From: Acinetobacter tandoii DSM 14970 = CIP 107469
Lineage (GTDB): Bacteria; Pseudomonadota; Gammaproteobacteria; Pseudomonadales; Moraxellaceae
Assembly: GCF_000400735.1 (NCBI RefSeq)
Contig: NZ_KE007371.1
Span: 84,702-148,701, forward strand
Direction of reading: 5' to 3'
DNA length: 64,000 nucleotides
The stretch's first letter is position 1; each line of letters opens with the position of its first letter. Below, one piece after another: positions 27,316 through 35,587 of the stretch. Made by a program: the position numbers and the translations under genes. The notes beneath the pieces were generated by a model. That model had not been told where the DNA came from. It searched no databases and saw nothing but the letters and a program-made list of their open reading frames with translations.

Positions 27316-27482
27316 ATTTGGTCTCATTCACATGCATTTTGATAAAATAATTGCGATAAAATCGGCAAAGCCAAAGAAAAAAATAGCTTAAAGCCTTGAA
27401 CAATAATGACTCCAGAATTGACAGTTGAGCTAAAAAAGCTCAGTCTAGTGGAAAACGATAACACTCTATAAAGAACAATACT

Positions 27483-29633
27483 GTGAATCCTTTACGTCAG
27501 TTTCTGCGTCCTTTTTTCACCAATTCTATTTGGGTCTACTGCTTACAAATTTTGATTGTTTTAACTGGAACAACGCTCGGTTTGTTCTATACAGGACATC
27601 AACTTTTAATTGTCCCTGTCACTTTGGGTGCGATTGCCGCAGCTCTTACCGATTTCGATGATCGGCTCAGTATTCGTCTGCGCAATTTGTTCTATGTCTG
27701 TATTTTATTTTTTAGTGTCAGCAGTATTCTGGAATTTCTTGCCCCGTATAAATTGCTGTTTATTCTTTATCTATCTTTATCCAGTGCTTTCCTAATTTTG
27801 ATGGGTGCATTAGGGCAACGCTATGCCACAATTTCGTTTGGCACCATTTTACTGTCCATTTACACTATGTTTGGGCTCGGTGAATATCAAGCATGGTATC
27901 AACAACCTAGTTATTTTGTTTTAGGTGCGGTGTGGTACGGACTCAGTTCGATACTGTTCTATTTGCTCAAACCCACACAGGCCGTCCAAGATAATTTGGC
28001 GCAAAGTTTTCAGCAACTTGCAGCTTTATTACAAGCAAAAGCGCGACTGTTTGATCCTGATAATATTGAGAATGTCGAAACGCTGTTATTTGAGGTTTCC
28101 CTGCAAAATGCACAAGTGGTGCAACGCTTAAATCATTGCAAAGCCTCATTGCTGACTCGTTTAAAAGCCTCACGGGCCAATCAAAAAACCATGTACTGGC
28201 TCAATCTTTATTTTCTAGCGCAAGACATTCACGAACAAGCCACGTCCAATTATTTACATTACGAGAATATTCATCGCAACTTTAGCCGCACCGATTTAAT
28301 CTTTCGGATTCAAAAAAATATTCGTTTGCAAGCCAACTCCTGTCAAAAATTGGCAGAATGTATATTGCAGCAACAGGCTTTTGAATTGGATTCGACACAT
28401 GCATCCGCTTTGCAATACCTAGAAGATTCCATGCACCATTGGGTTTTAGATCATCCTCATAATATTGAAGTCAAAAACTTGAGTTTGGTGTTACGAAATT
28501 TACGCAGTGTCCAAGAACAATTTTCCAACTTAGCCATTGAACAAGACCATTACCAACAGCATTACTCTACGCATCAAGACAATTTAAATCTGTTAGATGA
28601 TGACATTCATGGCATACAAGACCTGTGGCTCAAACTCCGTCAACATTTAACCCCACAATCTGCCCTGTTTCGTCATGCAGTGCGTATCGCCTTTGTCTTT
28701 GCGGTAGGCTATGCCATTTCTTTATTACCATTTGCCAAACATGGTTACTGGATTTTACTCACCAGTTTATTTGTCTGCCAAATCAGTTATTTTGCCACCA
28801 AAAGCCGTTTAAAGCTGAGAACCCTCGGAACAGTTTTGGGCGTGATTTTGGGTATACCACTACTGTATTTTGTGCCCAGTATTGAAGGACAACTGATCCT
28901 GACCATTTTATCTGGGGTGGCATTTTTCTATTTACGCTCACAAAAATACGCCATAGCCACACTCATGGCAACCTTGATGGTGTTGCTGATTTTCAACCTC
29001 AAAGGTGCAGGTTATGACATCATTTTGCCACGCATTATAGATACCCTACTCGGCTGTTTTATTGCATGGTTTGCAGTCAACACCATTTGGCCAGATTGGA
29101 ATTTCCGTAATATTTCTAAAAATATTCTGAACAGCAGCAACGCAACCTTGGATTATTTCACGGCCATTGTGGAGCAATATCAGCAGGGTAAAAACAACAG
29201 TATGGCTTACCGTAAGGCGCGTCGCTTAGCGCATGACGCGCAAATTGAACTGTCTAGCATGATTTCCAGTCTAAGTGCTGAACCACAGCCAAACCCTGAA
29301 CTGATTCAACATGCCTTCCGTTATCTAGTCTATAGCCATAGCCAACTCAGTTATATTGCTGCTTTGGGCAGCCATCGTGAGCAGGTTCAAGATCCTAAAA
29401 TTTTGGAACTGTTGCAATGGTGTTTACAGACCTTACAAGATAGCTTAATCCTACAACACGAATTGGATCAACAACACATCCAAAGCAAACTGGATGAACT
29501 TCAATATATGAGTAATGACTCTGAACTGCCTGAACATTGGCAATTGGTGCTCAAGCAAATGAGTCTATTACTCGAAACCTTGCCTGAATTATTAAGACTG
29601 AAACAACGCTTATTGGCATTAGAAATTAAATAA
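27483..29633 (+). CDS. YccS/FUSC-family inner-membrane protein
   Basis: 716 residues with two hydrophobic bundles (about residues 15-165 and 390-530), each followed by a cytoplasmic helical domain, the layout of YccS/YhfK and the fusaric-acid-resistance superfamily. The repeat structure suggests an efflux-type permease, but no partner membrane fusion or outer membrane gene is present. Start is GTG at 27483; the first residues M-N-P-L-R-Q-F-L are YccS-like. Role in E. coli is poorly defined, so no symbol is given. Confidence 0.8.
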   Translation: MNPLRQFLRPFFTNSIWVYCLQILIVLTGTTLGLFYTGHQLLIVPVTLGAIAAALTDFDDRLSIRLRNLFYVCILFFSVSSILEFLAPYKLLFILYLSLSSAFLILMGALGQRYATISFGTILLSIYTMFGLGEYQAWYQQPSYFVLGAVWYGLSSILFYLLKPTQAVQDNLAQSFQQLAALLQAKARLFDPDNIENVETLLFEVSLQNAQVVQRLNHCKASLLTRLKASRANQKTMYWLNLYFLAQDIHEQATSNYLHYENIHRNFSRTDLIFRIQKNIRLQANSCQKLAECILQQQAFELDSTHASALQYLEDSMHHWVLDHPHNIEVKNLSLVLRNLRSVQEQFSNLAIEQDHYQQHYSTHQDNLNLLDDDIHGIQDLWLKLRQHLTPQSALFRHAVRIAFVFAVGYAISLLPFAKHGYWILLTSLFVCQISYFATKSRLKLRTLGTVLGVILGIPLLYFVPSIEGQLILTILSGVAFFYLRSQKYAIATLMATLMVLLIFNLKGAGYDIILPRIIDTLLGCFIAWFAVNTIWPDWNFRNISKNILNSSNATLDYFTAIVEQYQQGKNNSMAYRKARRLAHDAQIELSSMISSLSAEPQPNPELIQHAFRYLVYSHSQLSYIAALGSHREQVQDPKILELLQWCLQTLQDSLILQHELDQQHIQSKLDELQYMSNDSELPEHWQLVLKQMSLLLETLPELLRLKQRLLALEIK

Positions 29634-29791
29634 ATATGAATCATACAAAACATTCAAAATTTTGTGCTGATTCACTCAGATTGGTCACTGAAGACAGCTA
29701 AAGTTTTGTCGATTAGCCTCACATTTTATGTATAAAGATTCACCCGATTCAGCTAGAATCGAGATTCATTCTCAATTTTATTGTTTTGAAT

Positions 29792-30076
29792 ATGAATATT
29801 AAAACCTTGCGTATTGTTGGTTTTCTAGAAGGCTTATCTTTTCTACTTCTCCTGTTTATTGCCATGCCTTTAAAATATATTTGGGGCAATCCAATCTTAG
29901 TGAAATTCGTCGGCATGGGACACGGCATTCTGTTTATTCTATTTTTGGCCGTGCTATTTATTGTCTGCGAAAAACAGAAATGGTCGATTAAAATGTTTAT
30001 TTTGGGCTTTATCGCCTCAATTTTACCCTTTGGTCCCTTTGTTTTTGATCACAAATTAAAGAAATTTGAATCTTAA
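29792..30076 (+). CDS. DUF3817-family small membrane protein
   Basis: 94 residues with three hydrophobic segments. The start MNIKTLRIVGFLEGLSFLLL, then KYIWGNP and GMGHGILFILFL, is characteristic of DUF3817 (YdzA-like) integral membrane proteins of unknown function. I use the ATG at 29792; a TTG two codons earlier is also in frame. No strong ribosome binding site is visible. It converges on craA. Confidence 0.8.
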   Translation: MNIKTLRIVGFLEGLSFLLLLFIAMPLKYIWGNPILVKFVGMGHGILFILFLAVLFIVCEKQKWSIKMFILGFIASILPFGPFVFDHKLKKFES

Positions 30077-30107
30077 ACAATTGCATGTTCCTAGTATCAA
30101 TAAAAGT

Positions 30108-30133
30108 CAAACAGGCAAATATCTGCCTGTTTG
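30108..30133. terminator. Hairpin between DUF3817 gene and craA
   Basis: CAAACAGGCA/TGCCTGTTTG with a six-base loop. A loose T run follows in the craA direction, less clear in the other. Confidence 0.6.
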
Positions 30134-30153
30134 AACAAAAAGTTTTAAGCAAA

Positions 30154-31383
30154 TTAAAACTCACCTTTGGCTTTACGCTCCAACAAGACTTGTTGCAACA
30201 TACGTCGTGGGAAACTAAACCACAGTGCAATCAAAACAAAACACGTCAAGCCATAGGCCAGTAAGTGGTACTGCTCATACAGAATACGCACCCCTTCAAT
30301 AATAAAAAAGAAACTAAACATCAACAGCATCGACACGGCGGCAGCCACAGTGCCTTTTGACACTTCAGAAGACATTAAAGCAAAACGGTACAGTACCGAA
30401 AAACTAATCCCCTCACCAAAGCTGATCAAGGTCATACCGATAATTAAACACAGCAGGAAATAATCCCGCCAGAAAATACCCGCCAGAATCAGCAACGTGC
30501 CCAACAGCATAATCGGTAAGCCCATCATCACTGTTTTGCCCAAAGCCAGTCGATCAATGATTTTAATCAACACTAAATTGCCTGCAATCAACCCACCCAA
30601 TACAGGGAACTGTGCTAGACCATACTGCAAACTGCTGAGCCCTAGCTCTTCGACTAACATCACAGGTGACAGTGCAATCCATAACATCAACGGCATACTG
30701 ACCATCGGCAATGCCAAGGTTAAACCAAGAAACCGTTTATTTTGATAGACGCGTTTAAAGTCCGAAAAAATATAACGTAATGGCTGTTTCACTACGGTTG
30801 GCTGTGTTGCAGGCATTTTTGCTTTTAAACCAAACCAACTCAGAAAGGCCAATACAGCAATGCCGATAAAACCCCAATGCCATGACACATGGTCAATCAG
30901 GAATGCCCCTAAAACTGGGCCGAGCAAAGGTGCAAGTAAGGAAATATTAGCCATCAGTGCCATGACTTTAATGGCATCACGCTCTTCAAAAGTTTCCTGA
31001 ATGGCAGCATAACCCACGGCTGAAATCACGGTTAATCCAATGCCTTGTAAAAAGCGCAGGGCCAGAAATTGCTCAATATTATGAGTCAATAAAATCAGTA
31101 AACAACAGACGCTAAAAAACAGTACGCCTGTGAGCAGGACTTTTTTACGCCCTAATCGATCTGATAATGGACCCAACAGCCATGCCACACAGGCGCCACC
31201 CAGCAAATAAAAAGACATGGAAGAAGGTGCCCAACTGCTGCTGACACCAAATTCTTTGGTGATGGCCAGCATGGCAGGTTGAACTAAATCATTTCCGATA
31301 TAGACGGAAAATTCGAACAGCACCAAGGCTAAAGGAAACATCAGCGTAGCGCGGTTCAACGTGGTCGTTTGAACTTTTTGCAT
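30154..31383 (-). CDS. craA: MFS chloramphenicol/multidrug efflux pump CraA
   Basis: Twelve-pass proton-coupled exporter of the MdfA (DHA1) group. 409 residues, the exact length I recall for CraA of A. baumannii, with matching stretches such as TLMFPLALVLFEF, VYIGNDL, QPAMLAIT, SSMSFYLLGGA and EGISFSVLYRFALMSSEVS. Glu24 and Asp32 in the first membrane helix line up with the two acidic substrate-binding residues of MdfA (E26, D34), and motif A is LGPLSDRLGRKK. CraA gives intrinsic chloramphenicol resistance and exports biocides. The ATG at 31381-31383 begins the family-like N-terminus. A decayed copy of its 5' end lies upstream. Confidence 0.9.
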   Translation of the reverse strand: MQKVQTTTLNRATLMFPLALVLFEFSVYIGNDLVQPAMLAITKEFGVSSSWAPSSMSFYLLGGACVAWLLGPLSDRLGRKKVLLTGVLFFSVCCLLILLTHNIEQFLALRFLQGIGLTVISAVGYAAIQETFEERDAIKVMALMANISLLAPLLGPVLGAFLIDHVSWHWGFIGIAVLAFLSWFGLKAKMPATQPTVVKQPLRYIFSDFKRVYQNKRFLGLTLALPMVSMPLMLWIALSPVMLVEELGLSSLQYGLAQFPVLGGLIAGNLVLIKIIDRLALGKTVMMGLPIMLLGTLLILAGIFWRDYFLLCLIIGMTLISFGEGISFSVLYRFALMSSEVSKGTVAAAVSMLLMFSFFFIIEGVRILYEQYHLLAYGLTCFVLIALWFSFPRRMLQQVLLERKAKGEF

Positions 31384-31591
31384 TATTTTCTACAGATCAT
31401 GATGGTCTGGTCGAGGTCTTACGCAATTTTTTCGGGAGATAAGCGTCAGCCCAATGACCAGCACTGAGAGATTTATTTAAATTACGTTTTTTGAATGCGC
31501 TTAGGTTAAGCGGCTTAATACACCGTATTCACAAGGTGTCTAAGACAAATCAAGCTATTTCAGTTGTGAGATTTTTTATCACTCAAGCTAG

Positions 31592-31617
31592 TACACCCAC
31601 TAGGTCAAGTGGGTGTA
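31592..31617. promoter_or_regulatory. Inverted repeat in the craA upstream region, possible operator
   Basis: Perfect 10-base arms TACACCCACT and AGTGGGTGTA with a six-base spacer, about 210 bases before craA. On the minus strand it directly follows an extended -10-like TGCTACACT and contains TTGACC. No T run follows, so an operator is more likely than a terminator. The rest of 31384-31689 shows no gene. Confidence 0.45.
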
Positions 31618-31689
31618 GTGTAGCAGTTTATAGGTCGGGAATTGTAATTTTTGTTGTGATCGCTAAGCCGAGATTTCTGTTTTGACCTT

Positions 31690-31923
31690 GAGAGTATCTT
31701 TTTTGCGTTGTGGATGATCTTGCAATGAATCCAACAACCATGCTACACAAACATCGCCCAGCAAATAAAAAGAAATGGAAGAAGGCGCCCAACTGCTGCT
31801 TACACCAAATTCTTTGGTGATGGCCAGTATGGTAGATTGGACTAAATAATTTTAACTCGAACAGCACTAAGGCTAAAGAAAACATCAGCGGCAAGGTTCA
31901 ACATAGTTGTTTGAGCTTTTTGA
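31690..31923 (-). pseudogene. Decayed 5' fragment of a second craA-like gene
   Basis: The plus-strand sequence aligns base by base with the first 250 bases of craA (31130-31383), for example in CCCAGCAAATAAAAAGA and in CACCAAATTCTTTGGTGATG. The equivalent of the start codon has changed from ATG to ATT, and about 14 bases are missing in the middle, shifting the frame. Nothing of the rest of the gene remains to the left. Same strand as craA, so probably a tandem copy that was cut down and decayed. Confidence 0.85.
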
Positions 31924-32017
31924 ATTAATCTTTAAAAATTAGATTTCTATAAAATAAAATGACACCAACTTATAATAAAAAAGCTCCCTCACATACTATT
32001 AAAAATTTAGGATCATG

Positions 32018-32046
32018 AAAAAACCCACTTTAATGTGGGTTTTTTA
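32018..32046. terminator. Terminator upstream of the craA remnant
   Basis: AAAAAACCCAC/GTGGGTTTTTT with a six-base loop. In the leftward direction it would end the transcript of the two-gene unit at 32088-33123. Confidence 0.85.
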
Positions 32047-32087
32047 AATTACTTTCAAACAATAAACAAGAATTCAATTATTTATCA

Positions 32088-32243
32088 CTAAGTCGGTTTA
32101 TATTCTTTTTTAGTAGACGTATTCGACTTAAAATATCCTGCCAAAAAACTTAGATGTTTATGACCTTTTGCGATATTAGACGAATCTTTATTGGTAGCAG
32201 ATGAGTTAGATACGATAACTCTAACTTTAACAGTTTTGGCCAT
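32088..32243 (-). CDS. Small basic protein downstream of the GAF-like membrane protein
   Basis: Unrecognised 51-residue protein, too short to be found by usual length cut-offs. It is Lys-rich, begins MAKTVKVRVIVSNSSATNKD and ends KKEYKPT, with no membrane segment. The ATG lies 16 bases after the stop codon of the membrane gene and is preceded by GGGGAT at seven bases, so translation as the second gene of an operon is plausible. The terminator at 32018-32046 closes the unit. No function can be assigned. Confidence 0.55.
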   Translation of the reverse strand: MAKTVKVRVIVSNSSATNKDSSNIAKGHKHLSFLAGYFKSNTSTKKEYKPT

Positions 32244-32259
32244 TTTCAATCCCCGCTAT

Positions 32260-33123
32260 TTATTTTTTATGCTGTTTCATTGCTAGAAGATACAGCTCTA
32301 ATTCCACTCTATCTCCAATTTCATCAAGAAGTGTTGCAAATTCGTTAGCTTCTTGCTGATCATTTGGTGAGCACAAATAAGTGCCGTATGATACTAGAGT
32401 AAAAACATATTTGTAAGTTTTATCTTGAATTTTTAATGTTACAGGTTTGCAGTAAATAGAACCTATATTACTCACACTATCAGATCTATTGGATTTGTAA
32501 AATAAATTCTGTTGAACGCCTTCATTCAAATCGCTAATAAACGTACTTTCGCCACTATCAATCACCCTCTTTGCCAACGATGTGTTCGCCATAATGATGT
32601 TGGGATCAGTATATTGCTTTTGTCTATCTAAAACCAAAGCGTATTCCCAAGTTCCTAACTCACTATTAGTACCTAATACAGTCATTTCTATATGCGTTCT
32701 ATTTACCCCATAAAACTCAAGAAACTCTACAGCCTGCGTCATAATGAATCGTATCTGATCTTTTGGATGAGTAATTTCATCGAAAAAATTAATTCTCTTA
32801 CTTTGCTCTATCCTTGAAACTCTATCAAAAAAACGTGTTCTTTTTGCCTGGACTACATTTTTTATAAATATTAAAAATTTTTTCAATAACTCCTCTTTAT
32901 CTTTCTTAATTTTTTCTTCTTTTATATCAATAAAACACTTACATAAAACAAATATAATTGTGACTAACATTAAAAAACTATAAATATATCCATGCAAATC
33001 TTTATGTTCAGAAATCCATTTCCAATCGTCGCCCCAAATATCCAATGTGCCATAATACAAACCAGTTAAAATAACAGAAGCTGAACTTAACCAAGGTTTT
33101 TGTAATATTTTTGCTAATGCCAT
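32260..33123 (-). CDS. Membrane-anchored GAF-like domain protein, unknown function
   Basis: 287 residues, not recognised as a named family. Two hydrophobic segments near the N-terminus (about 12-29 and 44-65) are followed by a Lys/Glu-rich helical stretch (66-125) and a C-terminal domain (about 130-280) whose pattern looks like a GAF sensor: SLAKRVIDSGESTFISD, then IYCKPVTL, then YKYVFTLVSYGTYL, then a closing helix FATLLDEIGDRVELEL. The gene is clearly AT rich, lies alone with its small partner between craA debris and a lipoprotein gene, and looks like an accessory gene. Two-helix anchors joined to ligand-sensing domains occur in anti-phage and stress systems, but this link is only inference. 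Confidence 0.7.
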   Translation of the reverse strand: MALAKILQKPWLSSASVILTGLYYGTLDIWGDDWKWISEHKDLHGYIYSFLMLVTIIFVLCKCFIDIKEEKIKKDKEELLKKFLIFIKNVVQAKRTRFFDRVSRIEQSKRINFFDEITHPKDQIRFIMTQAVEFLEFYGVNRTHIEMTVLGTNSELGTWEYALVLDRQKQYTDPNIIMANTSLAKRVIDSGESTFISDLNEGVQQNLFYKSNRSDSVSNIGSIYCKPVTLKIQDKTYKYVFTLVSYGTYLCSPNDQQEANEFATLLDEIGDRVELELYLLAMKQHKK

Positions 33124-33270
33124 AAAAAGAACCTCTTTAACAGAGTGCTTTTTACGACATTAATTTTAAAAAATCAATTGATTAATATAAAACCAATCAT
33201 AGAAACATTAAATTATTACTCATTCTTTATCAATGGCTTAATTTTCCCTTAATTCATTTATATAAAATCA

Positions 33271-33642
33271 TCAAGAACACACTGCCGTCTGGAAAGTCTT
33301 GGTATTTTTACCACGCATACATTGATAAGACTTTTCGGTTTCAACCAATTTCCAGTCATTATCTACATGCTTAAAACTATAAATGGTACGAATTGAACGC
33401 ACTGAATCATCCATTAACCCAGTTTCTGTCACTTTGACTTGTGCAGCCGTTGGTGATTCTACACTGTTGAAAAATTGACGAATTTCAACGGTCGATAATT
33501 CTTTGACCAAATCAGGACGTTGTTTTAATACTTGCGCCAAAGGCGTGTCCGAACTGCTGACTTTATTGACTAAATTCTGAGTGGTGGCACAGCCTGCCAA
33601 TAAACCCAAACACAAAGCTGAAACCGCGGCTAAACGCAACAT
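33271..33642 (-). CDS. Putative lipoprotein, unknown function
   Basis: 123 residues with a short type II signal peptide (ALCLGLLAGC, Cys at about residue 18). The mature part ends with two Cys (YQCMRGKNTK and AVCS) that may pair. The start at 33642 has GGGGAA about eight bases upstream; the longer frame to 33777 is not supported. No family recognised. It stands alone between the D-2-hydroxyglutarate dehydrogenase-like gene and the GAF-like membrane gene. Confidence 0.75.
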   Translation of the reverse strand: MLRLAAVSALCLGLLAGCATTQNLVNKVSSSDTPLAQVLKQRPDLVKELSTVEIRQFFNSVESPTAAQVKVTETGLMDDSVRSIRTIYSFKHVDNDWKLVETEKSYQCMRGKNTKTFQTAVCS

Positions 33643-33822
33643 GACAAATTCCCCATAGATATCATTACTTACCCGTAATGATGCAATGCTTAAGCACATA
33701 ACTCTATGGCAACAATGTAGCGATTGTTTTTCTGAGTTGAATTTTTTATCTTTTTTATTACTGCAATAAAAAAACACCGCAATGTTGCCATCACGGTGCT
33801 CAGTACTTCATTCGAGATAAAC

Positions 33823-35232
33823 TTATAAATCGAATAATTTACCTGGGTTCATAATACCGTTTGGATCGAAGACTTTTTTCAAGGCTTTCATGTATTCAAT
33901 TTCTTCAGCACTGCGTGAATATTCTAAATATGGCTTTTTGGTCATGCCCACACCGTGTTCAGCAGAGATAGAACCATCATATTTTTTCACAGTATCGAAT
34001 ACGTATTTATTCACCACCTGACATTTTGCAAAGAATTCATCTTTGCTTAAATCCGCAGGTTTCAGAATATTTAAATGCAAATTACCGTCACCAATATGAC
34101 CAAACCAACAGATTTCAAAGTCTGGATAATTTTCTGCCACAATACTATCAATTTCTTGAATAAACGCAGGCACGTGCGTAATCAACACTGAAATATCATT
34201 TTTGTATGGAGTAAATGGCGCAATCGACTCAGAAATGTCTTCACGTAAACGCCATAAGCTTTCCACTTGCTCAAGGCTTTGGCTCAACACACCATCCAGT
34301 ACCCAACCTTGTTCCATGCAATGCTCAAAAATTTCCATCGCTTTGTCCATAATGGGCTCAAACGGCGCTTCAAATTCAAGTAACACATAGAATGGACATT
34401 CTGTTTCAAATGGACGTTGTACATGACCATTGTCTAAAACTTTCTGCATTGCCAATTCACCAAAGAATTCAAATGCAGTGAGGTCAATTTTAGCTTGGAA
34501 GGCATGTAGTACAGGCATCACCGCATTAAAATCAGGCACACCCAACACCATGACTTGAAGGTCTTGCGGTTGACGCTCTAATTTAATTTCAGCTTCAGTG
34601 ACTAAACCTAAAGTGCCTTCACCACCAATAAATAAATGCTGTAGCGCATAACCCGTAGCATTTTTAATCATGCCTTTGTTTAAACGTAAAATGTCGCCTT
34701 TACCCGTCACTACGGTTAAACCCAACACCCAGTTACGAGTCATACCATATTTAATGACTTTAATGCCGCCCGCATTGGTACCAATATTGCCACCAATTTG
34801 TGAAGAACCTGCAGATGCAAAATCTACTGGGTAGTACATGCCTTGTTCTTGAGCATAACGCTGTAGCTGTTCAGTTACCACACCCGCTTGTACGCGCACC
34901 ATGCGGTCAGCAGGGAAAAATTCCAGAATCTGGTTCATTTTGTCCATGCTCACCACAATTTCACCATTAGCTGCTACAGCACCCGCAGATAAACCAGTAC
35001 GACCACCCGATGGGGTTACCGCAACATTGTATTGGTTCGCAAGTTTAACAATGGCTTGAACTTGTTCAGTCGTTGCAGGGAAAACGATCACAGATGGGTT
35101 TGGATCAAAGTGTTTGGTATAATCCCGACCCCAATTTTGCAGGCTATCGGTATCCGTTTTAATACGGTTTTCGCCAACAATTTCGGTCAATTGGGTCAAC
35201 AACTCTGGGGTTAAAGCGACTGGAGCATTCAT
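33823..35232 (-). CDS. FAD-linked D-2-hydroxyglutarate dehydrogenase-like oxidoreductase
   Basis: VAO/PCMH-type flavoenzyme of the GlcD/D2HGDH/D-lactate dehydrogenase group. 469 residues. The FAD site is TPSGGRTGLSAGAV with GGNIGTNAGG after it; the C-terminal metal-binding motif is HIGDGNLHLN and AEHGVG follows. These do not separate D-2-hydroxyglutarate, D-lactate and glycolate oxidases, but the position divergent from serA favours D-2-hydroxyglutarate, since SerA can make that compound from 2-oxoglutarate and the dehydrogenase recycles it in Pseudomonas. Start ATG at 35232. Confidence 0.85.
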   Translation of the reverse strand: MNAPVALTPELLTQLTEIVGENRIKTDTDSLQNWGRDYTKHFDPNPSVIVFPATTEQVQAIVKLANQYNVAVTPSGGRTGLSAGAVAANGEIVVSMDKMNQILEFFPADRMVRVQAGVVTEQLQRYAQEQGMYYPVDFASAGSSQIGGNIGTNAGGIKVIKYGMTRNWVLGLTVVTGKGDILRLNKGMIKNATGYALQHLFIGGEGTLGLVTEAEIKLERQPQDLQVMVLGVPDFNAVMPVLHAFQAKIDLTAFEFFGELAMQKVLDNGHVQRPFETECPFYVLLEFEAPFEPIMDKAMEIFEHCMEQGWVLDGVLSQSLEQVESLWRLREDISESIAPFTPYKNDISVLITHVPAFIQEIDSIVAENYPDFEICWFGHIGDGNLHLNILKPADLSKDEFFAKCQVVNKYVFDTVKKYDGSISAEHGVGMTKKPYLEYSRSAEEIEYMKALKKVFDPNGIMNPGKLFDL

Positions 35233-35542
35233 CGTTTTCAGACCTTGCAATGAAGTAAACAAGTGGTGTCGAATCTAATGCATTATTCAGCTGAAACTGC
35301 GTAACAAAGGAACAATAACTAGACTGCGCGTGAAGTAACGGACAGTTCATCTGCACCGTAATTTTTCACGGAGCATTATTATAAGCCATTTTTCGATAAA
35401 ACCCGCAGAAAATCACGTTTTAACAAGGTTACCTTGTAAATTACAGGCTTAGTTAGACCGATTACGACAGGCTGTGACGCATATTTCACCAAAATACCTG
35501 ATCGCTGGGTCATAAAGGAAATGTATATCGACCTAAGTCCTA

Positions 35543-35551
35543 TGTTATGAT
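35543..35551 (+). promoter_or_regulatory. Candidate extended -10 of serA
   Basis: TGTTATGAT fits the extended -10 pattern (TGn plus TATGAT), 37 bases before the serA start. No clear -35 was found. The remaining divergent interval 35233-35542 shows no ORF or RNA gene. Confidence 0.4.
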
Positions 35552-35587
35552 ACCGCGACCAAATTTGGCCTTTGTAGCGGAGCCGTA

